From the NCBI RefSeq assembly GCF_029024105.1, contig NZ_CP118963.1, positions 2,108,001 through 2,172,000 on the forward strand: 64,000 nucleotides of DNA. The letters are read 5' to 3'. Positions 1 to 6,260 of the stretch are shown here, in pieces. The stretch comes from Acinetobacter lwoffii. GTDB lineage: Bacteria; Pseudomonadota; Gammaproteobacteria; Pseudomonadales; Moraxellaceae. Made by a program: the position numbers and the translations under genes. The notes under the pieces were generated by a model. That model was not told the DNA's origin, did no database searches, and saw only the letters and a program-made list of their open reading frames with translations. The first letter of the stretch is position 1, and every line of letters begins with the position of its first letter.

Positions 1-391
1 TAGGTCCGCCGTCTGGACCAGTGATTTCCTGCTTTGTCACACGGCCATCTGTTTCTTGGAATGCCTGTTTCAGCAGATTTTGTTTTGCCCGTTTATTTTT
101 TCCAGAATCCTCATACATCTTCTGAAGCTCACGTAAACGAAACGCCTTGTTAGCAATCGCAATATCATCAATATTTTCACGAAACTCTTTGCGAGTTTGC
201 TCAAATAAATCCTTTAACTTTTTACTGAGATTACGACCTGCATATTTTGTCGGGTCATAACTGTGACATTGTTTTCGATCAATCTTGATCTTATATATTT
301 CTTCTACCGCGTCTGCCACTTGTTGAGGGGTTTCAAAGCAAGCAAGAGACTGAACTATAAACATTTTTACAGGCTCTTTTAATGCTGCCAT
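1..391 (-). CDS. DUF2280 phage protein, terminase small-subunit-like (partial)
   Basis: The reading frame opens with ATG at 391 after an AGAGG ribosome-binding site and is still open at the window edge (130 codons seen). The N-terminus (MAALKEPVKMFIVQSLACF) and the following D-P-T-K-Y-A-G-R-N-L-S-K-K-L stretch match what I remember of DUF2280 proteins, which sit directly before the large terminase subunit in Acinetobacter prophages and are regarded as small-terminase-like DNA-recognition proteins. It is the most promoter-distal gene visible in the minus-strand late operon, about 45 bases after the metallopeptidase gene. The C-terminus lies outside the window, so total length is unknown. The family call is fairly firm; the packaging role is inferred from position. 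Confidence 0.75.
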   Translation of the reverse strand, partial: MAALKEPVKMFIVQSLACFETPQQVADAVEEIYKIKIDRKQCHSYDPTKYAGRNLSKKLKDLFEQTRKEFRENIDDIAIANKAFRLRELQKMYEDSGKNKRAKQNLLKQAFQETDGRVTKQEITGPDGGP

Positions 392-437
392 AAATACCTC
401 TTTGTCGTTCTACGTCGTACAAGATAGGCAAAAAAAT

Positions 438-1079
438 TTAACCTATGACACAGTTCCCACAACACGCAGCCATACTTTTTTCAGATACAAACGGCGCATT
501 TTTGGAGATTTCCAAAAGTCTTTTTACTGACTCATCTGCGCCCCATCGCTTAGTTTCACCAAAGAACACTTCAACATCATGGCCAGCCAGGTAATGCTTA
601 GGCAGTCCGGTCATATCGCTATAAATGATTTCACCATCTTCATCACGTTCTACACCGATGTGATAAAGCTCATGCTCAATCAGGCGACAAAACTCACGAT
701 CTGAGGCTTGCTCACAGAAAGCAGCATCCACAGTAATCAAGTATTGAGGTACAAAGCCAAACCAGTCTCGCATCTGCTGTTCCTGACGTGCTTTCTTCCA
801 GCCACCCTGGTTAAACATGACCTTTTCACACTGACCCAGCACCATACGTTTTTTCGCTACAGCGGCAGATGAAGCCCAGGCGAATGCAAGGAACTCTTCA
901 TTGTCGTGAAGTAGCTCAGCAATATGGTCGTGATCTGGGTTATGTAGTTCACCACCGAGAGTAAGCCAGTTATTCACGACCCATTCTTTAAGCTCTGGTG
1001 CCGGTGCCAAACGAATGGCTTCTTCTTCCTCAGCCTGATCAATCAGCTCCGTCGGCGGGAATGGTCTGAACTGTTCCAT
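438..1079 (-). CDS. Putative phage metallopeptidase
   Basis: A 213-residue protein with a zinc-protease-like HELYH motif at residues 136-140 (HExxH) and a second conserved GHDVE stretch at 166-170 that could supply a further metal ligand or structural residue. This pairing matches the 'putative phage metallopeptidase' family found next to terminase genes in many Acinetobacter and other gammaproteobacterial prophages. The C-terminal tail carries a Cys-Cys-x-x-Cys cluster. The gene overlaps the upstream nuclease gene by 41 bases, which suggests translational coupling in the late operon. No signal peptide is visible, so a cytoplasmic role such as processing of phage proteins is more likely than lysis. 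Substrate unknown. Confidence 0.7.
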   Translation of the reverse strand: MEQFRPFPPTELIDQAEEEEAIRLAPAPELKEWVVNNWLTLGGELHNPDHDHIAELLHDNEEFLAFAWASSAAVAKKRMVLGQCEKVMFNQGGWKKARQEQQMRDWFGFVPQYLITVDAAFCEQASDREFCRLIEHELYHIGVERDEDGEIIYSDMTGLPKHYLAGHDVEVFFGETKRWGADESVKRLLEISKNAPFVSEKSMAACCGNCVIG

Positions 1080-1476
1080 CTTCTAATCTCTCTAACTGAC
1101 TTCGAATCCAGTTAATTGCATAACCCGATTCAATCTGATGAGGTTCAAGGCGCACAAATGTATAACCTTGATCTTCAGCAAGATCATACTTATTAAATGA
1201 ATTCGCTATCTTTTTCCCACCACGACCAACCGCCCATGGACTGCCCACAATTTCTATAAGAAGGTTCAGCTTCACAATATAAAAATCAAACCGCCAATTT
1301 TTGGTTGATTCAAATTGAAACTTTCGACGATAACCAATGGCATGTTCTTCTAATTCTTGAAATAGGGTTTCTTCTGCTTCTAAGTATTTTTCTTTGGCTT
1401 TCGGTAGTGGCTTATTGCGGGGTTTGGTTTTGATTGGACGCTTCTTGGTTTTCCAGAAATATTCTTTTTCGTCCAT
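1039..1476 (-). CDS. Vsr/DUF559-like PD-(D/E)XK nuclease, late-operon copy
   Basis: A 145-residue protein. ATG at 1476 was chosen because AAGGGG lies five bases upstream; a longer frame starting at 1497 lacks such a site. The core contains W-R-F-D-F, then a beta strand ending in L-L-I-E-I-V-G and a later G-Y-T-F-V-R-L, the layout of Vsr/DUF559-type PD-(D/E)XK nucleases. It is clearly paralogous to the protein at 5499-5903: both share WR-x-DF, (I/V)E-(I/V), a G-rich W segment, a KY motif and the SG-x-A-I ending. In this copy the residue two after the Glu is Val rather than acidic, so activity may be reduced. Family fairly sure, substrate unknown. Confidence 0.6.
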   Translation of the reverse strand: MDEKEYFWKTKKRPIKTKPRNKPLPKAKEKYLEAEETLFQELEEHAIGYRRKFQFESTKNWRFDFYIVKLNLLIEIVGSPWAVGRGGKKIANSFNKYDLAEDQGYTFVRLEPHQIESGYAINWIRSQLERLEDGTVQTIPADGAD

Positions 1477-1718
1477 ATACACCCCTTGTATCAGCAATGT
1501 ATCGAGAAGATATAAATTAAATACCTTGACTATTTAAATAGTGATACAGATCAATCTGGCGACCGGTTTATTATAAAAACCTTTGAAATATAAATAAGAT
1601 ATAAACATTTAAATCCTACATATATCTACACTTATCCCTCCAAATCATCCCATTGTAAGTGCTACTAGTATGTCACTCTGAATAGGTCGAATCTTCGGCA
1701 ACAAAAATTGAGAAAACT

Positions 1719-1901
1719 ATGTTAGTTAATACAAATACCGCTCAAAAAGCTTCTTTCAATCAATTTTCAAATAATGCTACTGAAAACAAGCCTAAATCAG
1801 AAAACCATACACAGAAGCCTACACAAGATAAACCCAATCAAAATGATACAACCTCCACTAAAGAGCAAGATGATCAAAAAGAAAATACAGATAAAAAGTA
1901 A
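1719..1901 (+). CDS. Small hydrophilic low-complexity protein (60 aa)
   Basis: A 60-codon frame on the strand opposite to the late operon. The product is almost entirely polar (Asn, Lys, Thr, Gln, Asp), with no hydrophobic segment or recognisable domain, and is probably disordered. Support for a real gene comes from the intrinsic terminator on the same strand at 1929-1957, 27 bases after the stop codon, which would make it a self-contained single-gene unit as in phage morons. Against it, the ribosome-binding site is weak (only GAGAA near the ATG). I do not recognise it and assign no function. Confidence 0.45.
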   Translation: MLVNTNTAQKASFNQFSNNATENKPKSENHTQKPTQDKPNQNDTTSTKEQDDQKENTDKK

Positions 1902-1928
1902 ATCATCGCTCAATCTTTTGATTAGTAA

Positions 1929-1957
1929 GAAAAGCCTATCTACCTGATGGGCTTTTT
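1929..1957 (+). terminator. Intrinsic terminator after the 60-aa gene
   Basis: AAAAGCC(T)AT pairs with ATGGGCTTTT across a short loop and runs into a T tract on the plus strand. It follows the small plus-strand gene directly. Confidence 0.6.
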
Positions 1958-2064
1958 GAAATTTGAAATATCTATTCTACACAACACCACTTCAAATCAT
2001 CCCCATGGATGCCAAAGCCATTCCCAAACTCATTCGACCTAATCGCATATTCACCACCAATAAG

Positions 2065-2099
2065 AAAAGAAAAACCCCGACAAATTAATGACGGGGTTT
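2065..2099 (-). terminator. Intrinsic terminator (second of a tandem pair)
   Basis: On the minus strand AAACCCCGTC and a GACGGGG-type partner form a hairpin followed by TTTTTCTTTTC. It lies about 180 bases beyond the 37-aa gene, behind another terminator at 2145-2182. Confidence 0.65.
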
Positions 2100-2144
2100 G
2101 AGTCGTAATACGTTCGACAAAAGGAAAATAGCAATATATTTCAA

Positions 2145-2182
2145 TAAAAAACCCGTTTAACTCTCTCCAATTAAACGGGCTT
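2145..2182 (-). terminator. Intrinsic terminator after the 37-aa gene
   Basis: On the minus strand AAGCCCGTTTAA pairs with TTAAACGGGTTTTTT around a GGAGAGAG loop; the T run marks it as a minus-strand terminator downstream of the gene at 2275-2388. Confidence 0.7.
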
Positions 2183-2274
2183 GACTTGCGTCACAACGTC
2201 TTTCTTCTTTTGCAGAGCAACTATATTGCTTAAATATTACAGCTTTATGAAACAGCTCTTTGCTTGAGTGATTG

Positions 2275-2388
2275 TTATTCAACTTCTTTCAAACAATCCC
2301 GACACACTTTGATTTCTTCATCATCAATCGTGTAATCGATCTCAGTCGCACCGTGTAGGCCGAATAAACACATCAGTAATCTAAGCAT
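2275..2388 (-). CDS. 37-aa phage microprotein with CxxC
   Basis: ATG at 2388 has an excellent AGGAG ribosome-binding site seven bases upstream, and the frame closes with TAA at 2275. The product starts MLRLLMCLFGLHGATEIDYT, followed by a strongly acidic stretch (D-D-E-E) and a C-R-D-C pair near the end. Together with the upstream Cys and His this could bind one metal ion, although spacing does not match a zinc finger family I can name. Two minus-strand terminators follow it, so it is likely the end of a small transcription unit or a read-through gene of the late operon. Function unknown. Confidence 0.6.
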   Translation of the reverse strand: MLRLLMCLFGLHGATEIDYTIDDEEIKVCRDCLKEVE

Positions 2389-2572
2389 GATTTTACTCCT
2401 GGACAATCAAGCAATCATGTCGCAAGAAATGTCAGTTATTTTCACTTATAAAACATAAATTTATAATATTCATTACTGAAATAATGTCATTAACTTTGTC
2501 GAACTAAGCAAGATTCATTCCTGGTTAATCAAGCATTTTAATTTGGTATGATTACACTAGTATTTCTCAGGG

Positions 2573-2768
2573 CATTAAAAAGCCCTTTTCGCAGGGCCAA
2601 ACGCTACTCACAATCACACACACCTAACATGCACGGTCTGCTTTACTTGCTTTCAATCCTCTTTAGGTCGGGACGCTACTCCCTAGTCTAGATTCCCGAA
2701 GGAAGTTTACTCGAAGGCATGTTCCACTGGTCAGCACTCCAGTAGGCTTGGGTCGCCTTTTTACAGGC
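2573..2768 (-). ncRNA. Candidate structured phage RNA ending in an intrinsic terminator
   Basis: No frame of useful length exists here, yet the minus strand folds into several compact hairpins. CTACTGG pairs with CCAGTGG (2724-2745); a TTCC/GGAA stem carries a TTCG tetraloop (2693-2704); GGGA/TCCC closes a GTAGCG loop (2670-2683). The stretch ends with a GCCCT/AGGGC hairpin plus T run at 2573-2598. It is bounded upstream by another minus-strand terminator (2769-2805), so it would be an RNA of roughly 190 nt. GAGTAGCGT occurs twice (2601-2609 and 2673-2681 on the plus strand as ACGCTACTC). I do not recognise a known RNA family. Confidence 0.45.
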
Positions 2769-2805
2769 AATAAAAAGCCCACTTACTCGTCAAATAAGTG
2801 GGCCA
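2769..2805 (-). terminator. Intrinsic terminator upstream of the candidate RNA
   Basis: Minus strand: GCCCACTTATT pairs with AGTAAGTGGGC and is followed by TTTTTATT. It separates the candidate RNA from the segment upstream. Between it and 3,003 there is no gene longer than a 14-codon frame (2790-2834). Confidence 0.7.
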
Positions 2806-2961
2806 GTGCTGTAGTCACTTTCTTCGTATTGCATCTTCTTCTTATCGCAAAAACAATATAGCACTAAGGCTTTGATCAGAAAGTATAGAGAATATTAAGA
2901 AATTATTATTCATTGTCTAATTTTGGTTAATTTTCGTTTTAGGTCATAAATTCTAAGCATT

Positions 2962-2990
2962 AAAAAAGCCCACCTTTCGATGAACTTCTT
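2962..2990 (-). terminator. Terminator after the 120-aa membrane protein gene
   Basis: Minus strand hairpin AAGTTCA/TGGGCTT (with G-T pairs) followed by six T. The loop and right arm (CGAAAGGTGGGC) are identical to the terminator at 4159-4186, so the two are copies. Confidence 0.55.
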
Positions 2991-3003
2991 TTGAAATTTA
3001 AAA

Positions 3004-3366
3004 TTACTTATAGTCTTTACCAAATGCGTAACCAAGTGCCAGAGTGATAATGGGTGTAAATATTGACCACACTGTAGGTATAAATCTTCTTAACTCATTA
3101 ATTTCATCAGCATTGTTGCTAGAAAATGCTACCCAGAGAAATAGAAAAATAATAATAGTTATTGCTGAAGCAATAATAAAACACCATCTAATAGTGGTCC
3201 AAATAATAGAGTGTTTAGCATCATCTCCAGTGCCAATTTCTTTTGTAATTCTTCCTACAATTTTCGCATCTGCAATATGATTTGGATTGATAGATGTGCT
3301 TTTTTCATCAACCCCACTTTCAGTGTTAGGTAGAGGTGACCGAAATGTGATTTTATCTTCACTCAC
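3004..3366 (-). CDS. Phage membrane protein, two TM segments (120 aa)
   Basis: Begins with GTG at 3366, ten bases after the stop of the 129-aa gene, so the two form an operon. The first 55 residues are polar; two hydrophobic helices follow, about residues 60-82 (rich in Ile and Phe) and 92-114, joined by a short charged loop. This is an inner-membrane protein with a soluble N-terminus. Its place between the late promoter and the late genes is one where lambdoid phages keep lysis or lysogenic-conversion genes, but the sequence is not a holin family I recognise: the soluble domain is too long and there are no lysis genes beside it. Function unknown. Confidence 0.6.
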   Translation of the reverse strand: MSEDKITFRSPLPNTESGVDEKSTSINPNHIADAKIVGRITKEIGTGDDAKHSIIWTTIRWCFIIASAITIIIFLFLWVAFSSNNADEINELRRFIPTVWSIFTPIITLALGYAFGKDYK

Positions 3367-3376
3367 GTTAACACCA

Positions 3377-3766
3377 TTAATTACTTAGAATTGAATAATT
3401 AAACTGTCTATTCCCTTCCACAACAATAGTGAAAAAAGAAACATATATTTCGCGCCCCTTATAAAAAACCACTTGCACTGGATCTAACAGTCCACTCCCC
3501 AAAGGATTGTTAAAATTCATCAGAGTTAATTTAAGTTTTAACCCAGGATTGTTCTCAGCCTTAGTTTCGATCTTTTGTGTTGAAATAGCATCATTATTTA
3601 TAAAGTTAAAAACCAACTCAAAGTCATCAATTAAAAACCTAATAGGCTTAGATGACTCACAATGCAGTACCCCGCTATCAATAACCTTAAGCTCACCAAC
3701 AAATTTTTGAATAGTAAACCTTGGAGGGGATGCTGAAAACACATTCGCGTTAGTTGAATGATCCAT
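3377..3766 (-). CDS. Hypothetical phage protein (129 aa)
   Basis: A soluble 129-residue protein predicted to be mostly beta strand, without signal peptide, membrane segment or cysteine motif. It is followed after ten bases by the 120-aa membrane protein, suggesting that the pair works together or at least is co-transcribed. The ribosome-binding site is poor. The gene lies inside the Q-controlled segment but is preceded by the terminator at 3820-3847, so its transcription should depend on read-through or on its own promoter. I do not recognise the family. Confidence 0.55.
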   Translation of the reverse strand: MDHSTNANVFSASPPRFTIQKFVGELKVIDSGVLHCESSKPIRFLIDDFELVFNFINNDAISTQKIETKAENNPGLKLKLTLMNFNNPLGSGLLDPVQVVFYKGREIYVSFFTIVVEGNRQFNYSILSN

Positions 3767-3819
3767 ATCACATTAACCTAATTTATTATTCATGAAATAC
3801 TACTTCAAATAACAGCCAT

Positions 3820-3847
3820 AAAAAAGCCCACCATTTGGCGAGCTTTC
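3820..3847 (-). terminator. Terminator after the 78-aa gene
   Basis: Minus strand AAGCTCGCC pairs with GGTGGGCTT around AAAT, followed by six T: a nine-pair intrinsic terminator directly after the gene at 3862-4098. Confidence 0.7.
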
Positions 3848-3861
3848 CTTGATGCTTAAAC

Positions 3862-4098
3862 CTATTTTTGACATTTCACGTTAAACTGGTATTCGTCTTG
3901 AGTGACCTTAATTTTAATATTTTTATATTTTCGTTTGTTTGGATCCATTGCCGAGCCAGCCACTTCCTCAAAAAAGCTACGATCATTCATTAGCTCGCCA
4001 TACGCTTTATAGCCTAATAAAATCTTTTCAGGCTTTTCGCCTTCAGCCACTAATTTACCGAGAGTATCTTCTAGTTTTTTAACAGTTAAAATCGCCAT
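3862..4098 (-). CDS. Hypothetical phage protein (78 aa)
   Basis: A basic, probably alpha/beta protein of 78 residues beginning MAILTVKKLEDTLGKL. No cysteine pattern apart from one near the end, no membrane segment. It is the first gene after the candidate late promoter and its terminator, and it is itself followed closely by a strong terminator at 3820-3847. That arrangement, one small gene between two terminators, fits a gene expressed only when an antiterminated polymerase passes. I do not recognise the family and give no function. Confidence 0.6.
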   Translation of the reverse strand: MAILTVKKLEDTLGKLVAEGEKPEKILLGYKAYGELMNDRSFFEEVAGSAMDPNKRKYKNIKIKVTQDEYQFNVKCQK

Positions 4099-4158
4099 TT
4101 CAATTAGAGCTCAAAAACAAAAAGGCATTATCACTTAATTTTATGAATAAATAATGTC

Positions 4159-4186
4159 AAAAAAGCCCACCTTTCGATGAGCCTTC
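4159..4186 (-). terminator. tR'-like terminator behind the late promoter
   Basis: Minus strand AAG(G)CTCA pairs with TGGGCTT and is followed by six T. It sits roughly 40-65 bases downstream of the expected start of the promoter at 4231-4259, as expected for a Q-dependent late switch. Confidence 0.6.
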
Positions 4187-4230
4187 TATCAGTAGTGCGA
4201 CTTACTTACACTTCGCACCACTATAACACG

Positions 4231-4259
4231 AATTTAGCATTACCCTTGTACAAGGTCAA
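4231..4259 (-). promoter_or_regulatory. Candidate late promoter (pR'-like)
   Basis: Minus strand: TTGACC (-35, 4254-4259), exactly 17 bases, then TAAATT (-10, 4231-4236) preceded by TGC, an extended -10. It lies immediately after the stop of the Q-like gene and before a terminator, the lambda pR'/tR' layout. Predicted start near 4224. Confidence 0.65.
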
Positions 4260-4269
4260 TCCCTAATCA

Positions 4270-4797
4270 TTATTTATATTCAATGAACTTATAACGACAG
4301 TGCAATGCAGCCAAACCGCACTTCACATCAGCACGAGCATCATTTTCTGAATACATTTTCACCATGTCGCCCACTGGATTCATCTCCCATTTCACCATCT
4401 GCGACCACGAATTCCCATAAAAATAACGGCAGATAATCGCATCCATCCACTCATCCATGATTTCACTTTGACCCTGCATATCCAGAATTAAGCGCTGGAC
4501 TGCCCGAGCTTCATTATCATCAATCTCACAAACCACCCCAACTCTGGATAATTTCGGCTTTTCCTCTGACAGCATTGAATCAGCAATAATTTGACGAGTC
4601 TTTCTCACACCCAACTTAAACTTGCGCTGCTTTACAACCGCCTCATCCATAGCAACAGCAATAGGATTGATGCTCTTGCCGCATGTTCCAGAAACGCTAT
4701 TCATCCAAGCCCCAAACTGGTAAAGCCACTCTTCCAGTGAGTACTTTGACCAATTAACCGCCTGCATAATATTTTGAACCCCAACCATCGCATTCAT
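4270..4797 (-). CDS. Antitermination protein Q-like
   Basis: A 175-residue protein whose N-terminal W-L-Y-Q-F-G-A-W-M-N-S segment (residues 25-35) resembles the W..(W/F)G.W motif at the start of phage antitermination Q proteins. The later segment with A-V-Q-R-L-I-L-D-M and a helix-turn-helix-like Y-F-Y-G-N-S-W-S-Q-M also fits the family. Q proteins bind near the late promoter, join paused RNA polymerase and let it pass terminators. Context supports this strongly: the gene is last in the early minus-strand operon, a strong promoter lies right after it and a string of terminators lies beyond. GAGGG eight bases upstream serves the ATG at 4797. Direct sequence evidence is moderate. Confidence 0.65.
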   Translation of the reverse strand: MNAMVGVQNIMQAVNWSKYSLEEWLYQFGAWMNSVSGTCGKSINPIAVAMDEAVVKQRKFKLGVRKTRQIIADSMLSEEKPKLSRVGVVCEIDDNEARAVQRLILDMQGQSEIMDEWMDAIICRYFYGNSWSQMVKWEMNPVGDMVKMYSENDARADVKCGLAALHCRYKFIEYK

Positions 4798-4809
4798 CCC
4801 TATTCCCTC

Positions 4810-5502
4810 TTAAATCTTGCTTAAATCTAAAATTGTCATTGTTCCCCAATGAACTGCACCAGTATCAATCCAGTAGCAGTTATCGCGCTTGCATGGCTTC
4901 TGAGTAACCGTATGTCCCATGATTACCGCATCAACTCCTGAAACATGGGTGTATTGTTGGTTTTCTTCATCCAGTCGATCACGACCCCACATTGCTAATT
5001 CAGTAGGGAAGCGTTCCTTTTTGATAATGTGCTGAGCTTGATCAAAATTATTTAGAATGCTTTTAAACTCATCCCAATTGTTCTGTTCGATATGGCCATG
5101 AACAAAGCCAAATTTTCTACCTTTGTGATTAATCTCTAAAGCAATCGGTAGAGTTTTTAATTTTTTAATGATTTCGCGCTGAACCTGGTAATCCAGGTCA
5201 TAAAACCATTCACCACCATTTTGAATATGGCAATTGAAGTAAGAGCGATTAACATCACCCATGATGACCAAATCTTCATGATTACCCTTTACGGATGTAA
5301 ACCAAGGCTCATCAATTAGACTTACGCATTCTTCGTTCTGAGTACCTCGATCCACTAGATCACCAACCGCAACCAGCAAATCATTCTCAAAGTCGAAGCT
5401 AATTTCTTTAAGTCGAGTCATAAGCAGGTTGTAGCAGCCGTGAATATCACCAACGGCATACAACTTTCCTTTGATTTCTTTATCCCAAATTTTGACCTTC
5501 AT
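4810..5502 (-). CDS. Lambda-type serine/threonine protein phosphatase (NinI-like)
   Basis: A 230-residue metallophosphoesterase close in length to lambda phosphatase (221). The signature blocks are intact: GDIHG at residues 18-22, GDLVDRG at 47-53 and GNHE at 73-76, followed by histidines in HGH and MGHT segments that complete a two-metal site. Lambda phosphatase (nin region orf221) dephosphorylates phosphoproteins in vitro; its role in infection is not settled. The gene overlaps the nuclease gene by four bases (ATGA) and is 12 bases before the Q-like gene, the same relative position as in lambda, where nin genes precede Q. Family call firm, target unknown. Confidence 0.88.
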   Translation of the reverse strand: MKVKIWDKEIKGKLYAVGDIHGCYNLLMTRLKEISFDFENDLLVAVGDLVDRGTQNEECVSLIDEPWFTSVKGNHEDLVIMGDVNRSYFNCHIQNGGEWFYDLDYQVQREIIKKLKTLPIALEINHKGRKFGFVHGHIEQNNWDEFKSILNNFDQAQHIIKKERFPTELAMWGRDRLDEENQQYTHVSGVDAVIMGHTVTQKPCKRDNCYWIDTGAVHWGTMTILDLSKI

Positions 5503-5903
5503 AGCCCTACCATCTTCTCAATTTGCTGTATCGCTAAACCTGACTTCACTTGATCTGTACTAAACCGTATTACTTGATAACCAAGCATTGTTGCTGCGTT
5601 ATATTTTTCCATGTCCCCGATATACCCCTTGCCTCTGGTATGTCTTCCTCCACTCCAGATCGCACCTTCAACTTCTACCAGTATCTTTTTTCCTACCAGG
5701 TGGAAATCAGCTCTCCATTTCCGCTTTGGGTGAAACTCAAATTCCTGCTCAAACTCAATTTTTAAAGTCTTTAGTTCTCGGGCCAGTTTCGCCTCAAACT
5801 CATTCGGTACTTTTTCGCCTTTCACATTAGGACGCTTGGAGCGCCCTTTCGGTCTGGTGGCTTTCACCATCTTTTTGTATTCAGCGATTGAGTAGCTGGT
5901 CAT
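5499..5903 (-). CDS. Vsr/DUF559-like PD-(D/E)XK nuclease, nin-region copy
   Basis: A 134-residue basic protein. The core W-R-A-D-F, then K-I-L-V-E-V-E-G, then a W-S-G-G-R-H-T-R-G segment and Y-Q-V-I-R-F match the Vsr/DUF559 branch of PD-(D/E)XK nucleases, with Asp and Glu-x-Glu as likely metal ligands. In lambdoid phages this nin position is usually taken by a Holliday-junction nuclease such as NinG, NinB or RusA, so a recombination or repair role is a reasonable guess. It is paralogous to the protein at 1039-1476. It overlaps the 25-aa microprotein by ATGA upstream and the phosphatase by ATGA downstream, so all three should be translationally coupled. Confidence 0.65.
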   Translation of the reverse strand: MTSYSIAEYKKMVKATRPKGRSKRPNVKGEKVPNEFEAKLARELKTLKIEFEQEFEFHPKRKWRADFHLVGKKILVEVEGAIWSGGRHTRGKGYIGDMEKYNAATMLGYQVIRFSTDQVKSGLAIQQIEKMVGL

Positions 5904-5977
5904 TCACACCATATCCTCAAAACGACGGCGCCAATTGCCATGAAAATAAACATCAATGTTTTGTTTAGATCCTTCAC
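5900..5977 (-). CDS. 25-aa single-pass membrane microprotein
   Basis: A GTG at 5977 overlaps the TGA of the winged-helix gene (GTGA), and its own TGA overlaps the ATG of the nuclease gene (ATGA). AAGGTGG just upstream could serve as ribosome-binding site. The product begins VKDLNKTLMFIF and has one hydrophobic stretch of about 15 residues with charged ends, i.e. a single short membrane helix. Exact coupling on both sides in a tightly packed operon is good evidence that the frame is used. Small phage membrane peptides of this kind can act in inhibition or lysis control, but nothing here shows which. No family recognised. Confidence 0.5.
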   Translation of the reverse strand: MKDLNKTLMFIFMAIGAVVLRIWCE

Positions 5978-6258
5978 GCCGCCACCTTCACTGTGAAAAT
6001 CTGCTTAGTCTTTTCAGTTACGGTGAAGCCTGCAGGTGTAGCGCCATCTCTCTGGATATATCCGGCATGCTCCAACTGACCTAAATAACGCTGTACAGTG
6101 CGACGATTACCCTCCATTAGTACCATCACATCAGAAACGCTTGTTTTGCCCCGTTTAGCCATCATTTGACGCAATATACGAATCATTTTCTCGCCTTGGG
6201 TTACGGCATGCATCGATGCGCACCAATCCATGGTTTGAAAGTCATATTCTTTTGACAT
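5974..6258 (-). CDS. Winged-helix DNA-binding protein
   Basis: A 94-residue protein with a clear winged helix-turn-helix: V-S-D-V-M-V-L-M-E-G-N-R-R-T-V-Q-R-Y-L is the helix-turn-recognition-helix part, and the following G-Y-I-Q-R-D plus G-F-T-V-T form the wing. It lies in the replication operon two bases after the helicase-loader gene and is coupled to the microprotein downstream. Similar small HTH proteins are common in lambdoid early operons, where they regulate transcription or help replication. Its target cannot be told from the sequence. Confidence 0.65.
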   Translation of the reverse strand: MSKEYDFQTMDWCASMHAVTQGEKMIRILRQMMAKRGKTSVSDVMVLMEGNRRTVQRYLGQLEHAGYIQRDGATPAGFTVTEKTKQIFTVKVAA

Positions 6259-6260
6259 GA

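Noticed and set aside
3044..3280. Plus-strand 78-codon frame
   Set aside because: Antisense of the membrane-protein gene; no ribosome-binding site, hydrophobic composition explained by the other strand.
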